Shown: positions 29,619-37,187 of the stretch, in pieces
Numbering within the stretch: position 1 is the stretch's first letter
Layout of the letters: every line of letters begins with the position of its first letter
DNA from: Cellulomonas fimi
Lineage (GTDB): Bacteria > Actinomycetota > Actinomycetes > Actinomycetales > Cellulomonadaceae
Length of the DNA: 64,000 nucleotides
Direction: 5' to 3'
Assembly (NCBI RefSeq): GCF_012952065.1
Contig: NZ_JABCJJ010000011.1
Span: forward strand, 50,611-114,610
Position numbers and translations under genes: made by a program
The notes under the pieces: model-generated
Database searches by the model: none
What the model was told of the DNA's origin: nothing
The model's input: only the letters and a program-made list of their open reading frames with translations

Positions 29619-29640
29619 AGCCAGCCAAGGAGCCCACCCC

Positions 29641-30957
29641 ATGAATGACGCCTGGTCCTTCGAGACCCGCCAGATCCACGCCGGCCAGACGCCGGACGCC
29701 GCCACCGGCGCCCGCGCGCTGCCGATCTACCAGACCACCTCGTTCGTGTTCCCCGACGCCGGGGTCGCCGCCGACCGGTTCGCCCTCAAGGACCTCGGCC
29801 CGATCTACACCCGGATCGGCAACCCGACCACCGACGTCGTCGAGCAGCGCCTCGCCTCGCTCGAGGGCGGCGTCGGCGCCCTGCTCCTGTCGTCCGGCCA
29901 GGCCGCGACGACCTTCGCGATCCTCAACGTCGCCGAGGCGGGCGACCACGTCGTCGCGAGCCCGAGCCTCTACGGCGGCACGTACAACCTGCTGCACCAC
30001 ACGCTCGCGAAGCTCGGCATCGAGACGACGTTCGTCACCGACCCGCACGACCCGCAGGCATGGCGCGACGCCGCCCGCCCCACCACCAAGCTGTTCTTCG
30101 GCGAGACGATCCCCAACCCGCGCTCCGACATCCTCGACATCGAGGCGGTCGCGGCCGTCGCGCACGAGGTCGGCGTCCCGCTGATCGTCGACAACACGGT
30201 CGCCACGCCGTACCTCATCCGTCCGATCGAGTTCGGCGCCGACGTCGTCGTGCACTCCGCCACCAAGTACCTGGGCGGCCACGGCTCCGCGATCGGCGGC
30301 GTGATCGTCGACGCGGGCACGTTCGACTTCGCGAAGCACCCCGAGCGCTTCGCGAGCTTCACCACCCCGGACCCGAGCTACCACGGGCTCGTCTACGCGC
30401 GCGACCTCGGCGTCGGCAGCGCGTTCGGCGCCAACCTCTCCTACATCCTCAAGGCCCGGGTGCAGCTGCTGCGCGACCTCGGATCGTCGATCTCGCCGTT
30501 CAACGCGTTCCTCATCGCGCAGGGCATCGAGACCCTGTCCCTGCGGGTCGAGCGGCACGTCGCCAACGCGCAGAGGGTCGCGGAGTGGCTCGAGGCGCGG
30601 GACGACGTGCGCGGTGTGCACTACGCCGGCCTGCCGTCCAGCCCGTGGTACGACCGCGCGCAGAAGTACGCGCCCCGCGGCGCGGGCGCTGTGCTCGCGT
30701 TCGAGCTCGACGGCGGCACCGAGGCCGGGCAGGCCTTCGTCTCGGCGCTCGAGCTGCACTCGAACGTCGCGAACATCGGCGACGTCCGCTCGCTCGTGAT
30801 CCACCCGGCCTCGACGACCCACAGCCAGCTCACCGTCGAGGAGCAGGCGCTCTCGGGCGTCACGCCGGGGCTCGTGCGGCTCGCGGTCGGCATCGAGCAC
30901 ATCGACGACATCCTCGCCGACCTCGACGCGGGCTTCCGCGCGGCCAAGGGCGTCTGA
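29641..30957 (+). CDS. metY: O-acetylhomoserine sulfhydrylase (PLP, Cys/Met metabolism family)
   Basis: It makes homocysteine from O-acetylhomoserine and sulfide. Length is 438 residues. The PLP Lys lies in VVHSATKYLGGHGSAIGGV; SSGQAATTFAILN and PLIVDNTVATPYLIRP are family motifs, and LVIHPASTTHSQL marks the MetY branch. The ATG at 29641 has AAGGAG 8 nt upstream. metX, which supplies the acetylated substrate, follows directly. Its 5' leader contains a Cys uORF and a hairpin; I see no SAM aptamer there. Confidence 0.94.
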   Translation: MNDAWSFETRQIHAGQTPDAATGARALPIYQTTSFVFPDAGVAADRFALKDLGPIYTRIGNPTTDVVEQRLASLEGGVGALLLSSGQAATTFAILNVAEAGDHVVASPSLYGGTYNLLHHTLAKLGIETTFVTDPHDPQAWRDAARPTTKLFFGETIPNPRSDILDIEAVAAVAHEVGVPLIVDNTVATPYLIRPIEFGADVVVHSATKYLGGHGSAIGGVIVDAGTFDFAKHPERFASFTTPDPSYHGLVYARDLGVGSAFGANLSYILKARVQLLRDLGSSISPFNAFLIAQGIETLSLRVERHVANAQRVAEWLEARDDVRGVHYAGLPSSPWYDRAQKYAPRGAGAVLAFELDGGTEAGQAFVSALELHSNVANIGDVRSLVIHPASTTHSQLTVEEQALSGVTPGLVRLAVGIEHIDDILADLDAGFRAAKGV

Positions 30958-31072
30958 GGCATGACGCAGGGACCGCCCGCCGTGCAGGGAGCACACGACA
31001 GCCACGACGCGCGTGCTCTCGTGCGCGAGACCCCTGTCGTGGACGTCCCGCGCGCGGCGGCGGTCCCGCCCG

Positions 31073-31078
31073 TAGATT
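31073..31078 (+). promoter_or_regulatory. metX: -10-like element before metX
   Basis: TAGATT ends 8 nt before ATG 31087 and no Shine-Dalgarno is present, so metX may have its own leaderless transcript in addition to read-through from metY. Confidence 0.35.
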
Positions 31079-31086
31079 CGAGGCCC

Positions 31087-32298
31087 ATGCCCCGCAAGCG
31101 CGAGAACCGGTACCGGTCCGCGACGGCCGAACCGCCGCCCGCCGGCGCGCCGACGCGTCCCCACGCACCCGAGCGCCCCATCCCCGCGAGCGCGGCCTGG
31201 CGCGAGGGGGACGACCCCGGACGACGCCGGCTCGCCGACGTCGGGCCCCTGGAGCTCGAGGCGGGCGGGCGGCTCCCCGCCGTCCGGCTCGCGTACGAGA
31301 CGTGGGGCACCCTCTCCCCGAGCGGCGAAAACGCGGTCCTCGTCCTGCACGCCCTGACCGGCGACTCGCACGTCACGGGGCCCGCCGGCGCCGGCCACCC
31401 GACGGCCGGGTGGTGGCAGTCCATGGTGGGCCCCGGGGCGCCGATCGACACGGACCGCTGGTTCGTCGTCGCGCCCAACGCGCTCGGCGGCTGCCAGGGC
31501 AGCACGGGCCCGTCGTCCGCCGCCCCCGACGGCCGCCCCTGGGGCGGGCGGTTCCCGCAGGTCACGATCCGCGACCAGGTCGCCGCCGAGCTGCGGCTCG
31601 CGGACCGGCTGGGCATCGACTCGTGGGCGCTGGTCGTCGGCGCGTCCCTCGGTGGCCTGCGCGCGCTCGAGTGGGCCGCCTCGGCGCCCGACCGCGTGCG
31701 CAACCTCGCCGCCATCGCCGCCTCCGCGCAGACCTCGGGCGACCAGATCGCCAGCTTCCACACCCAGCTCCGTGCGCTCCACGCTGACCCGCGGTTCGCC
31801 GACGGCGACTACTACGACGCGCCCGACGGCGAGGGGCCGCACGTCGGGCTCGGCGTCGCCCGGCAGATCGCCCACGCGTCGTACCGCAGCGCGCGCGAGC
31901 TCGACGAGCGGTTCGGGCGCATCCCGCAGGGCGCCGAGGACCCGCTCGGCGGCGGCCGGTTCGCGGTCCAGTCCTACCTCGACCACCACGGCGAGAAGCT
32001 CGCGCGCCGCTTCGACGCGAACACCTACGAGGTGCTCACCCGCACGATGATCACGCACGACCTCGGGCGGGACCGCGGCGGGGTCGAGGCCGCGCTCGCG
32101 TCCATCACCGCGCGCACGCTCGTCGTCGCGGTCGACTCGGACCGGCTGTTCCCGCCGGCCCAGTCGGAGCGGCTCGCCGCGGGGATCCCGGGCGCAGGCC
32201 CGGTCGAGATGATCCGCTCCGACTTCGGCCACGACGGCTTCCTCATCGAGGAGGACCAGATCGGCGCCATCGTCCGCAGGTTCCTCGCCGACGCCTGA
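31087..32298 (+). CDS. metX: Homoserine O-acetyltransferase
   Basis: It transfers acetyl from acetyl-CoA to homoserine, making the substrate for MetY. From ATG 31087 it is 403 residues in the alpha/beta hydrolase fold. The family signature NALGGCQGSTGPSS, the nucleophile elbow VVGASLGGLRALEW, and the late Asp (VVAVDSDRLFPP) and His (SDFGHDGFLIE) complete the triad. An upstream in-frame ATG at 30961, just after the metY stop, would add 42 residues lacking family similarity; I prefer 31087. It forms a two-gene methionine unit with metY. Confidence 0.93.
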   Translation: MPRKRENRYRSATAEPPPAGAPTRPHAPERPIPASAAWREGDDPGRRRLADVGPLELEAGGRLPAVRLAYETWGTLSPSGENAVLVLHALTGDSHVTGPAGAGHPTAGWWQSMVGPGAPIDTDRWFVVAPNALGGCQGSTGPSSAAPDGRPWGGRFPQVTIRDQVAAELRLADRLGIDSWALVVGASLGGLRALEWAASAPDRVRNLAAIAASAQTSGDQIASFHTQLRALHADPRFADGDYYDAPDGEGPHVGLGVARQIAHASYRSARELDERFGRIPQGAEDPLGGGRFAVQSYLDHHGEKLARRFDANTYEVLTRTMITHDLGRDRGGVEAALASITARTLVVAVDSDRLFPPAQSERLAAGIPGAGPVEMIRSDFGHDGFLIEEDQIGAIVRRFLADA

Positions 32299-32403
32299 CG
32301 CCCTCGCGTCGCCTCACCACGGCCGGCTGACGCCTCGCGCGCACCGCACGGCCGGCCGTCACCTCCCGGGTGCGCGAGGCGGCGCCGGGAGGAAGATGGC
32401 GCC

Positions 32404-33177
32404 ATGACCTCCCAGCGTGCCTCCATCGACCTCGCCACCTCGTCGGCACTGCTCGACACGCAGTGGCGGGTGCTCCGGACCTGGCTGCGGGACACCCTCG
32501 ACGACGACGACGTGCTGGCCGCCCCGAGCGTGCTCCCCCAGTTCACCGTCGGTGAGCTCCTCGCCCACGTCCGCCGCGCCATGGACGCGCTCGCCGCGTG
32601 CGAGCCGGCGGTGCCAGGCCTGCTCCCCGTGACGCTCGGCGAGTACCTCGGCGGCTACGCCGAGGCCCCCCGCCACGACGCACCTGCCGACAGCACGTCT
32701 GCCGTCGAGACGCCTGCCTCCGGGCCCGTGGGTGCCGGGGAGCCCGCAGCGCCCGGAGCCGGACCCGACCCGCTCCGGACCCTCGAGCGCTCGACCGACG
32801 CCGCGTTCGCCACGCTCGGGCGGCTCGGGTCGGACGACCGCGTGATCCAGACCCACCGCGCACCGCTCCTGCTCTCGGACCTGGTCCTCACCCGCCTGCT
32901 CGAGCTCGTCGTGCACGCGGACGACCTCGAGCGTTCGGTGCGCCGGGCGGGCGAGAGCCCCGTCGAGCGAGAGTCGCTGGAGCTGGTCGCGCAGGCGCTG
33001 CTCGGCATCGTGGTGGCACGTGGCGGGTGGAGCCTCGAGCTGGTCGATCCCCTGCTCTGGATGCGGCTCGCGACCGGGCGGGTGCCGTACCACGTCGACC
33101 GCCTGGCCGAGGCGCTCCGCGCCCGCTTCACCTCCGACTCGGTGCCGGACCTCGGGCGGATGCTCCCGCTCGTCTAG
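32404..33177 (+). CDS. DinB-like / maleylpyruvate isomerase N-terminal domain protein
   Basis: This 257-residue protein has the four-helix DinB-like domain typical of actinobacterial maleylpyruvate isomerase-type proteins, with FTVGELLAHVRRAMDALAA early and LLLSDLVLTRLLELVVHADDLERSV in the middle; His residues in these helices are the usual metal ligands. Members often depend on mycothiol, which fits the presence of mshA. The ATG has GGAGGAAG 9 nt upstream. The substrate is unknown. The downstream oxidoreductase promoter overlaps its stop codon. Confidence 0.78.
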   Translation: MTSQRASIDLATSSALLDTQWRVLRTWLRDTLDDDDVLAAPSVLPQFTVGELLAHVRRAMDALAACEPAVPGLLPVTLGEYLGGYAEAPRHDAPADSTSAVETPASGPVGAGEPAAPGAGPDPLRTLERSTDAAFATLGRLGSDDRVIQTHRAPLLLSDLVLTRLLELVVHADDLERSVRRAGESPVERESLELVAQALLGIVVARGGWSLELVDPLLWMRLATGRVPYHVDRLAEALRARFTSDSVPDLGRMLPLV

Positions 33178-33180
33178 GTT
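33175..33180 (+). promoter_or_regulatory. -10 element of the MDR gene overlapping the upstream stop codon
   Basis: TAGGTT shares its first three bases with the TAG stop of the DinB-like gene and ends 6 nt before ATG 33187. No ribosome binding site is present, indicating a leaderless mRNA. Confidence 0.45.
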
Positions 33181-33186
33181 GGGCCC

Positions 33187-34146
33187 ATGCTCGCCGCCTA
33201 CGCCGCCCGCCTCTCCCCGCAGGACCCGTTGAGCGCGCTCGAGGTCGGTGAGCAGCCCGAACCCGCGGCGCGCGAGCACTGGAGCACGGTCGACGTCCGT
33301 GCTGCGAGCCTCAACCACCACGACCTGTGGTCGCTGCGCGGGGTGGGCCTGCGCGCCGAGCAGCTGCCCATGATCCTCGGCACGGACGCCGCCGGCGTCA
33401 CCGCGGACGGGCGCGAGGTCGTGCTGCACGGCGTGATCGGCGCGACGGGCCACGGCGTCGGGCCGGGCGAGCGGCGCAGCCTGCCGTCCGAGCACTACCC
33501 CGGGACGCTCGCCGAGCGCGTCGCGGTCCCCACGTGGAACCTCGTGCCCAAGCCGGCCGAGCTCAGCTTCGCCGAGGCGGCCTGCGTGCCCACGGCCTGG
33601 CTGACCGCCTACACCATGCTCTTCACGGCCGGCCGCGCGGCGCCCGGGACGCGCGTGCTCGTCCAGGGCGCGGGTGGCGGGGTCTCGACCGCGGCCGTGC
33701 TGCTCGGCGCCGCAGCGGGGCTCGAGGTGTTCGTGACGAGCCGCGACGAGGCCAAGCGGTCGCGCGCGCTCGAGCTCGGGGCCGCGTCCGCCGTCGAGCC
33801 CGGTGGCCGGCTTCCCGCCAAGGTCGACGTCGTGCTCGAGACCGTGGGTGCGGCCACGTGGGGCCACTCCGTACGGTCGCTGCGCCCGGGCGGCACGCTC
33901 GTCGTGGCCGGTGCGACCTCGGGCGACGCGTCGCCCGCCGAGCTCCAGCGCATCTTCTTCCTCGAGCTCACCGTCGCGGGGGTCACCATGGGCTCCAAGG
34001 AGGACCTCGGCGCGCTGCTCAACCTGCTGGTGCGCACGGGCATCCGCCCGATCGTCGACACCGAGCTGCCCCTCGCGCGCGCCGCGGAGGGCTTCGCGCG
34101 GCTCGAGGCGGGCGCGCAGTTCGGCAAGATCGTCCTCACCGCCTGA
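33187..34146 (+). CDS. Zinc-binding dehydrogenase / quinone oxidoreductase (MDR superfamily)
   Basis: This 319-residue medium-chain reductase has an N-terminal GroES-like domain (SLNHHDLWSLRGVG) and the nucleotide-binding VLVQGAGGGVSTAAVLLGAA. It lacks the Cys/His set for a catalytic zinc, so a quinone or enoyl reductase activity is likelier than alcohol dehydrogenase. The -10 element TAGGTT (33175-33180) includes the TAG stop of the preceding gene and lies 6 nt before ATG, so its own leaderless promoter is likely. The alpha/beta hydrolase follows after 15 nt. Confidence 0.85.
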   Translation: MLAAYAARLSPQDPLSALEVGEQPEPAAREHWSTVDVRAASLNHHDLWSLRGVGLRAEQLPMILGTDAAGVTADGREVVLHGVIGATGHGVGPGERRSLPSEHYPGTLAERVAVPTWNLVPKPAELSFAEAACVPTAWLTAYTMLFTAGRAAPGTRVLVQGAGGGVSTAAVLLGAAAGLEVFVTSRDEAKRSRALELGAASAVEPGGRLPAKVDVVLETVGAATWGHSVRSLRPGGTLVVAGATSGDASPAELQRIFFLELTVAGVTMGSKEDLGALLNLLVRTGIRPIVDTELPLARAAEGFARLEAGAQFGKIVLTA

Positions 34147-34161
34147 ACCCGACGGCCGACG

Positions 34162-35130
34162 ATGGCGACCCGGTGGCGGCAGGATGCGCTCGGTCCGCAC
34201 TACCAGGCGCGCACGCTCGAGCTGGGCACGGACGACGAGGGCGAGGTCGTCGCGACGGTCGTGCGCTACCGCCCGCCGGCTCCCGAGCCGGTGCGCCCGG
34301 CCCGCGCGATCCTCTACGTGCACGGCTGGAGCGACTACTTCTTCCAGACCGAGCTCGCCGAGTACTGGCACGCGCAGGGCGCCGCCTTCTACGCCGTCGA
34401 CCTGCGCAAGTACGGCCGGAGCCTGCGCCCGCACCAGACGCCCTGCTACGTCGACGACCTCGCCGAGTACGACGCCGATCTCGAGGCGGCCCTCGACGTC
34501 GTCAGGCGGGACCTCGGCGTCCATGCGCGGATCATGATCATGGGCCACTCGACCGGGGGGCTCGTCGCCTCGCTGTGGCTGGACCGGAACCCCGGTGTGG
34601 TCAGCGGGCTGGTGCTCAACAGCCCCTGGCTCGAGCTCCAGGGCTCCGCCGTGATGCGCCACATCAGCACGCCGGCCATCAACCAGGTCGCCCGGTTCCA
34701 GCGCAAGACGCCGCTGCCCAACATCGACCCGGGCTACTACCACCGGACGATCAGCGCCGATCAGGGCGGCGAGTGGGCGTTCGACCCGCGCTGGCGGCCG
34801 AGCCCGGCGTTCCCGGTCCGGGCGGGCTGGCTGCGCGCGATCCTCGCGGGGCACGCCCTCGTCGCGCGCGGGCTGTCGATCTCGGTCCCGATCCTCGCCC
34901 TCGCCTCGGCGCGCAGCCTGATCAGCCCGCGCTGGAGCGACGCGATGACCGCCGCCGACGTCGTGCTCGACGTCGAGGTGGTCGTCCGCCGCGCGGTCCA
35001 GCTGGGCTCCGGGGTCACGGTGGTCCGGATCGACGGCGGCCTGCACGACCTCACGCTGTCGCCCCGCCCGGTCCGCGACCGCTTCTACGCCGAGATCACC
35101 CGCTGGACGACGGCGTACGGCTGGGACTGA
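34162..35130 (+). CDS. Alpha/beta hydrolase (serine aminopeptidase / monoacylglycerol lipase-like)
   Basis: This 322-residue hydrolase has the oxyanion region ILYVHGWSDYFFQTELAEYW and DLRKYGRSLRPHQTP, the nucleophile elbow MIMGHSTGGLVASLW (Ser at about residue 129) and a late His in IDGGLHDLTL. It resembles lysophospholipases and monoglyceride lipases of the S33-like family. No signal peptide is seen. It lies 15 nt behind the MDR reductase and may be co-transcribed; it converges with the next gene at 9 nt distance with no terminator. Confidence 0.83.
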   Translation: MATRWRQDALGPHYQARTLELGTDDEGEVVATVVRYRPPAPEPVRPARAILYVHGWSDYFFQTELAEYWHAQGAAFYAVDLRKYGRSLRPHQTPCYVDDLAEYDADLEAALDVVRRDLGVHARIMIMGHSTGGLVASLWLDRNPGVVSGLVLNSPWLELQGSAVMRHISTPAINQVARFQRKTPLPNIDPGYYHRTISADQGGEWAFDPRWRPSPAFPVRAGWLRAILAGHALVARGLSISVPILALASARSLISPRWSDAMTAADVVLDVEVVVRRAVQLGSGVTVVRIDGGLHDLTLSPRPVRDRFYAEITRWTTAYGWD

Positions 35131-35139
35131 GCGGCGGTG

Positions 35140-36639
35140 TCACCAGGCGGCCGGTGCACCGGCGCAGACCTCGGCGAGGGTCGGGCCGTCGTCGTCGCCG
35201 AGCCGCCAGACGCGCCAGCCGTCGACGTCGATCTCGATGCCCGCCGCAGCGGCCGCCGCCTCGCCGGGGTCGGCGAACACGGCGCCGTCGGGCAGCTGGA
35301 CGAGGCCGTCCGGCCGCAACGTCGCGACGAGGCGCTGGCGACGGCGACGGCGGAACCACACCAGCGTCGTCGGCGTCCGCACGTGCGCACCCAGATCGGC
35401 GAGCACCGGGTCGGGCTCCGGCGGGCCGAGGTCCGCCGGACCGACGGGGACCGTCAGCACGGAGGGGAAGGTGCCGCTCGGGGCGGCCGCACCGGCGCTC
35501 GGGACCGGGCCGGTCGACAACCTCTCGACCGCCGAGCGACGACGCGCCCCGGTGGGTGCGCGAAGCTCGGAGCCGAGGTCGACCGTTGCGTGCTCGCCCG
35601 GCGGCGGGGACGCCAGGGCGTCGTCGAGCCCCGGGCCCTCGTGGGACCAGGCGTCGTGGGGCGAGGCGTCGTGGGGCGAGGCGTCGTCGGGCCCGGGGAC
35701 GCCGGGTGACGACCCGAGCCCGGCGGGCAGGTCCACCGCGCCCGAGAGGTCGACGGCGGACGCGGCCGGATCCACGTGCTGCGGCGTCAGGGCCACGTCC
35801 CGGTCGAGCGGGTCGGCGCCGCGCGTGGCCGGCACGTCGGGAAGGTCCTGGCTCCAGGCACGGGTCTCGTGGACCACGCGCCGGTCGACGCCGTCACGAC
35901 GCTCGACACCCTCCCGCCGGTCGGTCAGGTCGCGACGCTCGCCGTCACGGCGGTCGACGCCGTCCCGCCCATCCGGCCCGTCATGCTGCGCGTCGCGCGG
36001 GGTCGCGGGCGAGGTGGACTCGCTGCCGTGGACCGCACGCAGGGTCGAGGGCTCGACCGCGCGCCGCGCCGGCGCCTGCGGGGCGAGCGGCGACACGTCC
36101 ACGTACCGGCGGCCGTCCGCGCCGCGCAGCACCCCGACCTGCAGCACCTCGACGTGCCCGCCGGGGCCGCGCAGGAACTCGACCGCGTTCGCGACGGACT
36201 CGTCCACCTCGGAGCACACGAGGAGCAGCCGTGCGCCGGCGTGGCGGGCGGCCGTGTGCGCGACGGCGACCGGGACGTTCTCGCGGAAGGCGACGAGCTC
36301 GCTCGCGAATCGTTCGGGGCCCCCGTGGTACGCCCGCGCGAGGTCGGCCGAGCTCAGCCGCGCCGCTCCGCCGACGTAGCGCAGCGCGCGGACCAGCGCC
36401 TCGGCGTCGAGCACGTGGACGACCTCGACCACGACCGGCTGCCCCGCGGCGTCGACCGCGAGCAGGTGGGGCGCGTCGGCGCCCTGCTTGCGCGTCGCGA
36501 CGGGGAAGAGCTGCTCGCCGAGCAGGCTGCCGAGGTGGTCGGCGACGACCGACGTCGAGTCGGTGGGGAACGCGCCGGCCGCCGGTCGCATGGGCTGGAC
36601 GAGCACGGGTCGGCCCCCGTCCAGCTCGAAGATCGGCAC
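35140..36639 (-). CDS. Protein with degenerate nuclease-like N domain and C-terminal RAMA-like domain
   Basis: The GTG start at 36639 (GGAGGG 7 nt upstream) gives 499 residues in three parts. The N-terminal part (about 1-150) contains HLLAVDAAGQPVVVEVVHVL, which resembles a PD-(D/E)XK core with the Lys lost. A long acidic/arginine repeat-rich linker follows (DRRDGVDRR and DDASPHDASPHD repeats). The C-terminal about 80 residues, with VATLRPDGLVQLPDGAVF, AAAAAAGIEIDVDGWRVWRL, match the pattern of RAMA domains, proposed readers of modified DNA. The function is unknown; a DNA-binding role is inference. No methylase is adjacent. Confidence 0.6.
   Translation of the reverse strand: MPIFELDGGRPVLVQPMRPAAGAFPTDSTSVVADHLGSLLGEQLFPVATRKQGADAPHLLAVDAAGQPVVVEVVHVLDAEALVRALRYVGGAARLSSADLARAYHGGPERFASELVAFRENVPVAVAHTAARHAGARLLLVCSEVDESVANAVEFLRGPGGHVEVLQVGVLRGADGRRYVDVSPLAPQAPARRAVEPSTLRAVHGSESTSPATPRDAQHDGPDGRDGVDRRDGERRDLTDRREGVERRDGVDRRVVHETRAWSQDLPDVPATRGADPLDRDVALTPQHVDPAASAVDLSGAVDLPAGLGSSPGVPGPDDASPHDASPHDAWSHEGPGLDDALASPPPGEHATVDLGSELRAPTGARRRSAVERLSTGPVPSAGAAAPSGTFPSVLTVPVGPADLGPPEPDPVLADLGAHVRTPTTLVWFRRRRRQRLVATLRPDGLVQLPDGAVFADPGEAAAAAAGIEIDVDGWRVWRLGDDDGPTLAEVCAGAPAAW
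35651..35680. repeat. 15-bp in-frame tandem repeat in the RAMA-like protein gene
   Basis: GCGTCGTGGGGCGAG is present twice exactly (35651, 35666) followed by a diverged third copy. It encodes a DASPH-type repeat in the linker. A second degenerate repeat array encoding RRDGVDRR lies near 35880-35970. Confidence 0.7.
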
Positions 36640-36859
36640 GCTGCAGCCCTCCGTCGGTATCCGCCACCACCGCGACCGTCGTTCGCCTGCCGGCATCTCG
36701 CCGGGGCCCGCCTGCGGTCCGTCCACTGTGCCATGCGCGCGTCGTCGCGGGCCACGCCCCGGCGCCCGCACACGCCCGAAAGGGGCCGTTCGAGTGCCTG
36801 ATCTCACCCGCCGCGCCCGGTCGACGCACCCCGTGCCCGCGTGGCCGGACGCGCCCCCG

Positions 36860-37156
36860 TCAGTCGCGGGCGAGCCGGCGCTCGACGCGCTCGACCTTGG
36901 CGGTCAGCTCGCCGGTGCGCCCGGGCCGGATGTCGGCCTTGAGGACCAGCGAGACGCGCCCACCGTGCCGGCCCGCGGCCTCGGTCGCGCGCCGGACGAC
37001 CTCCATGCACTCGTCCCACTCGCCCTCGAGCGTGGTGAACATGGCGTCGGTGCGGTTCGGCAGGCCCGACTCGCGGACGATGCGGACGGCGTCGGCGACC
37101 GCCTCGGTCACGGACTCGCCGACGCCTACGGGCGCGACGGAGAAGGCAACGAGCAT
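36860..37156 (-). CDS. Thiamine-binding protein of the MTH1187/YkoF family (DUF77)
   Basis: This is 98 residues from ATG 37156, with GGGAGG upstream. The fold signature is MLVAFSVAPVGVGESVTEAV and the C-terminal SLVLKADIRPGRTGELTAKV, which match the MTH1187/YkoF family that binds thiamine or its precursors. Such proteins are usually small homo-oligomers in the cytoplasm. It stands between the RAMA-like gene and the FAD/Fe-S oxidoreductase, with no other thiamine gene nearby and no TPP riboswitch visible. Confidence 0.82.
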   Translation of the reverse strand: MLVAFSVAPVGVGESVTEAVADAVRIVRESGLPNRTDAMFTTLEGEWDECMEVVRRATEAAGRHGGRVSLVLKADIRPGRTGELTAKVERVERRLARD

Positions 37157-37187
37157 GCCTGAGCCTCCCACACGGTCCCGCCCGGGG

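Noticed and set aside
29457..29640. Possible SAM riboswitch upstream of metY.
   Set aside because: None of the conserved SAM-I/IV core segments (GGTCATGAG, CAACCCTCC, GGGTGAGGACC-like) is present; only the uORF and hairpin are seen.
30961..31086. MetX start at the first in-frame ATG after the metY stop.
   Set aside because: The extra 42 residues lack similarity to the family and have no ribosome site; the ATG at 31087 has a -10-like element at the right distance.
29596..32232. Minus-strand open frame of 878 codons opposite metY and metX.
   Set aside because: It is antisense to two clearly identified enzymes and has composition typical of reverse-strand reading of high-GC genes.
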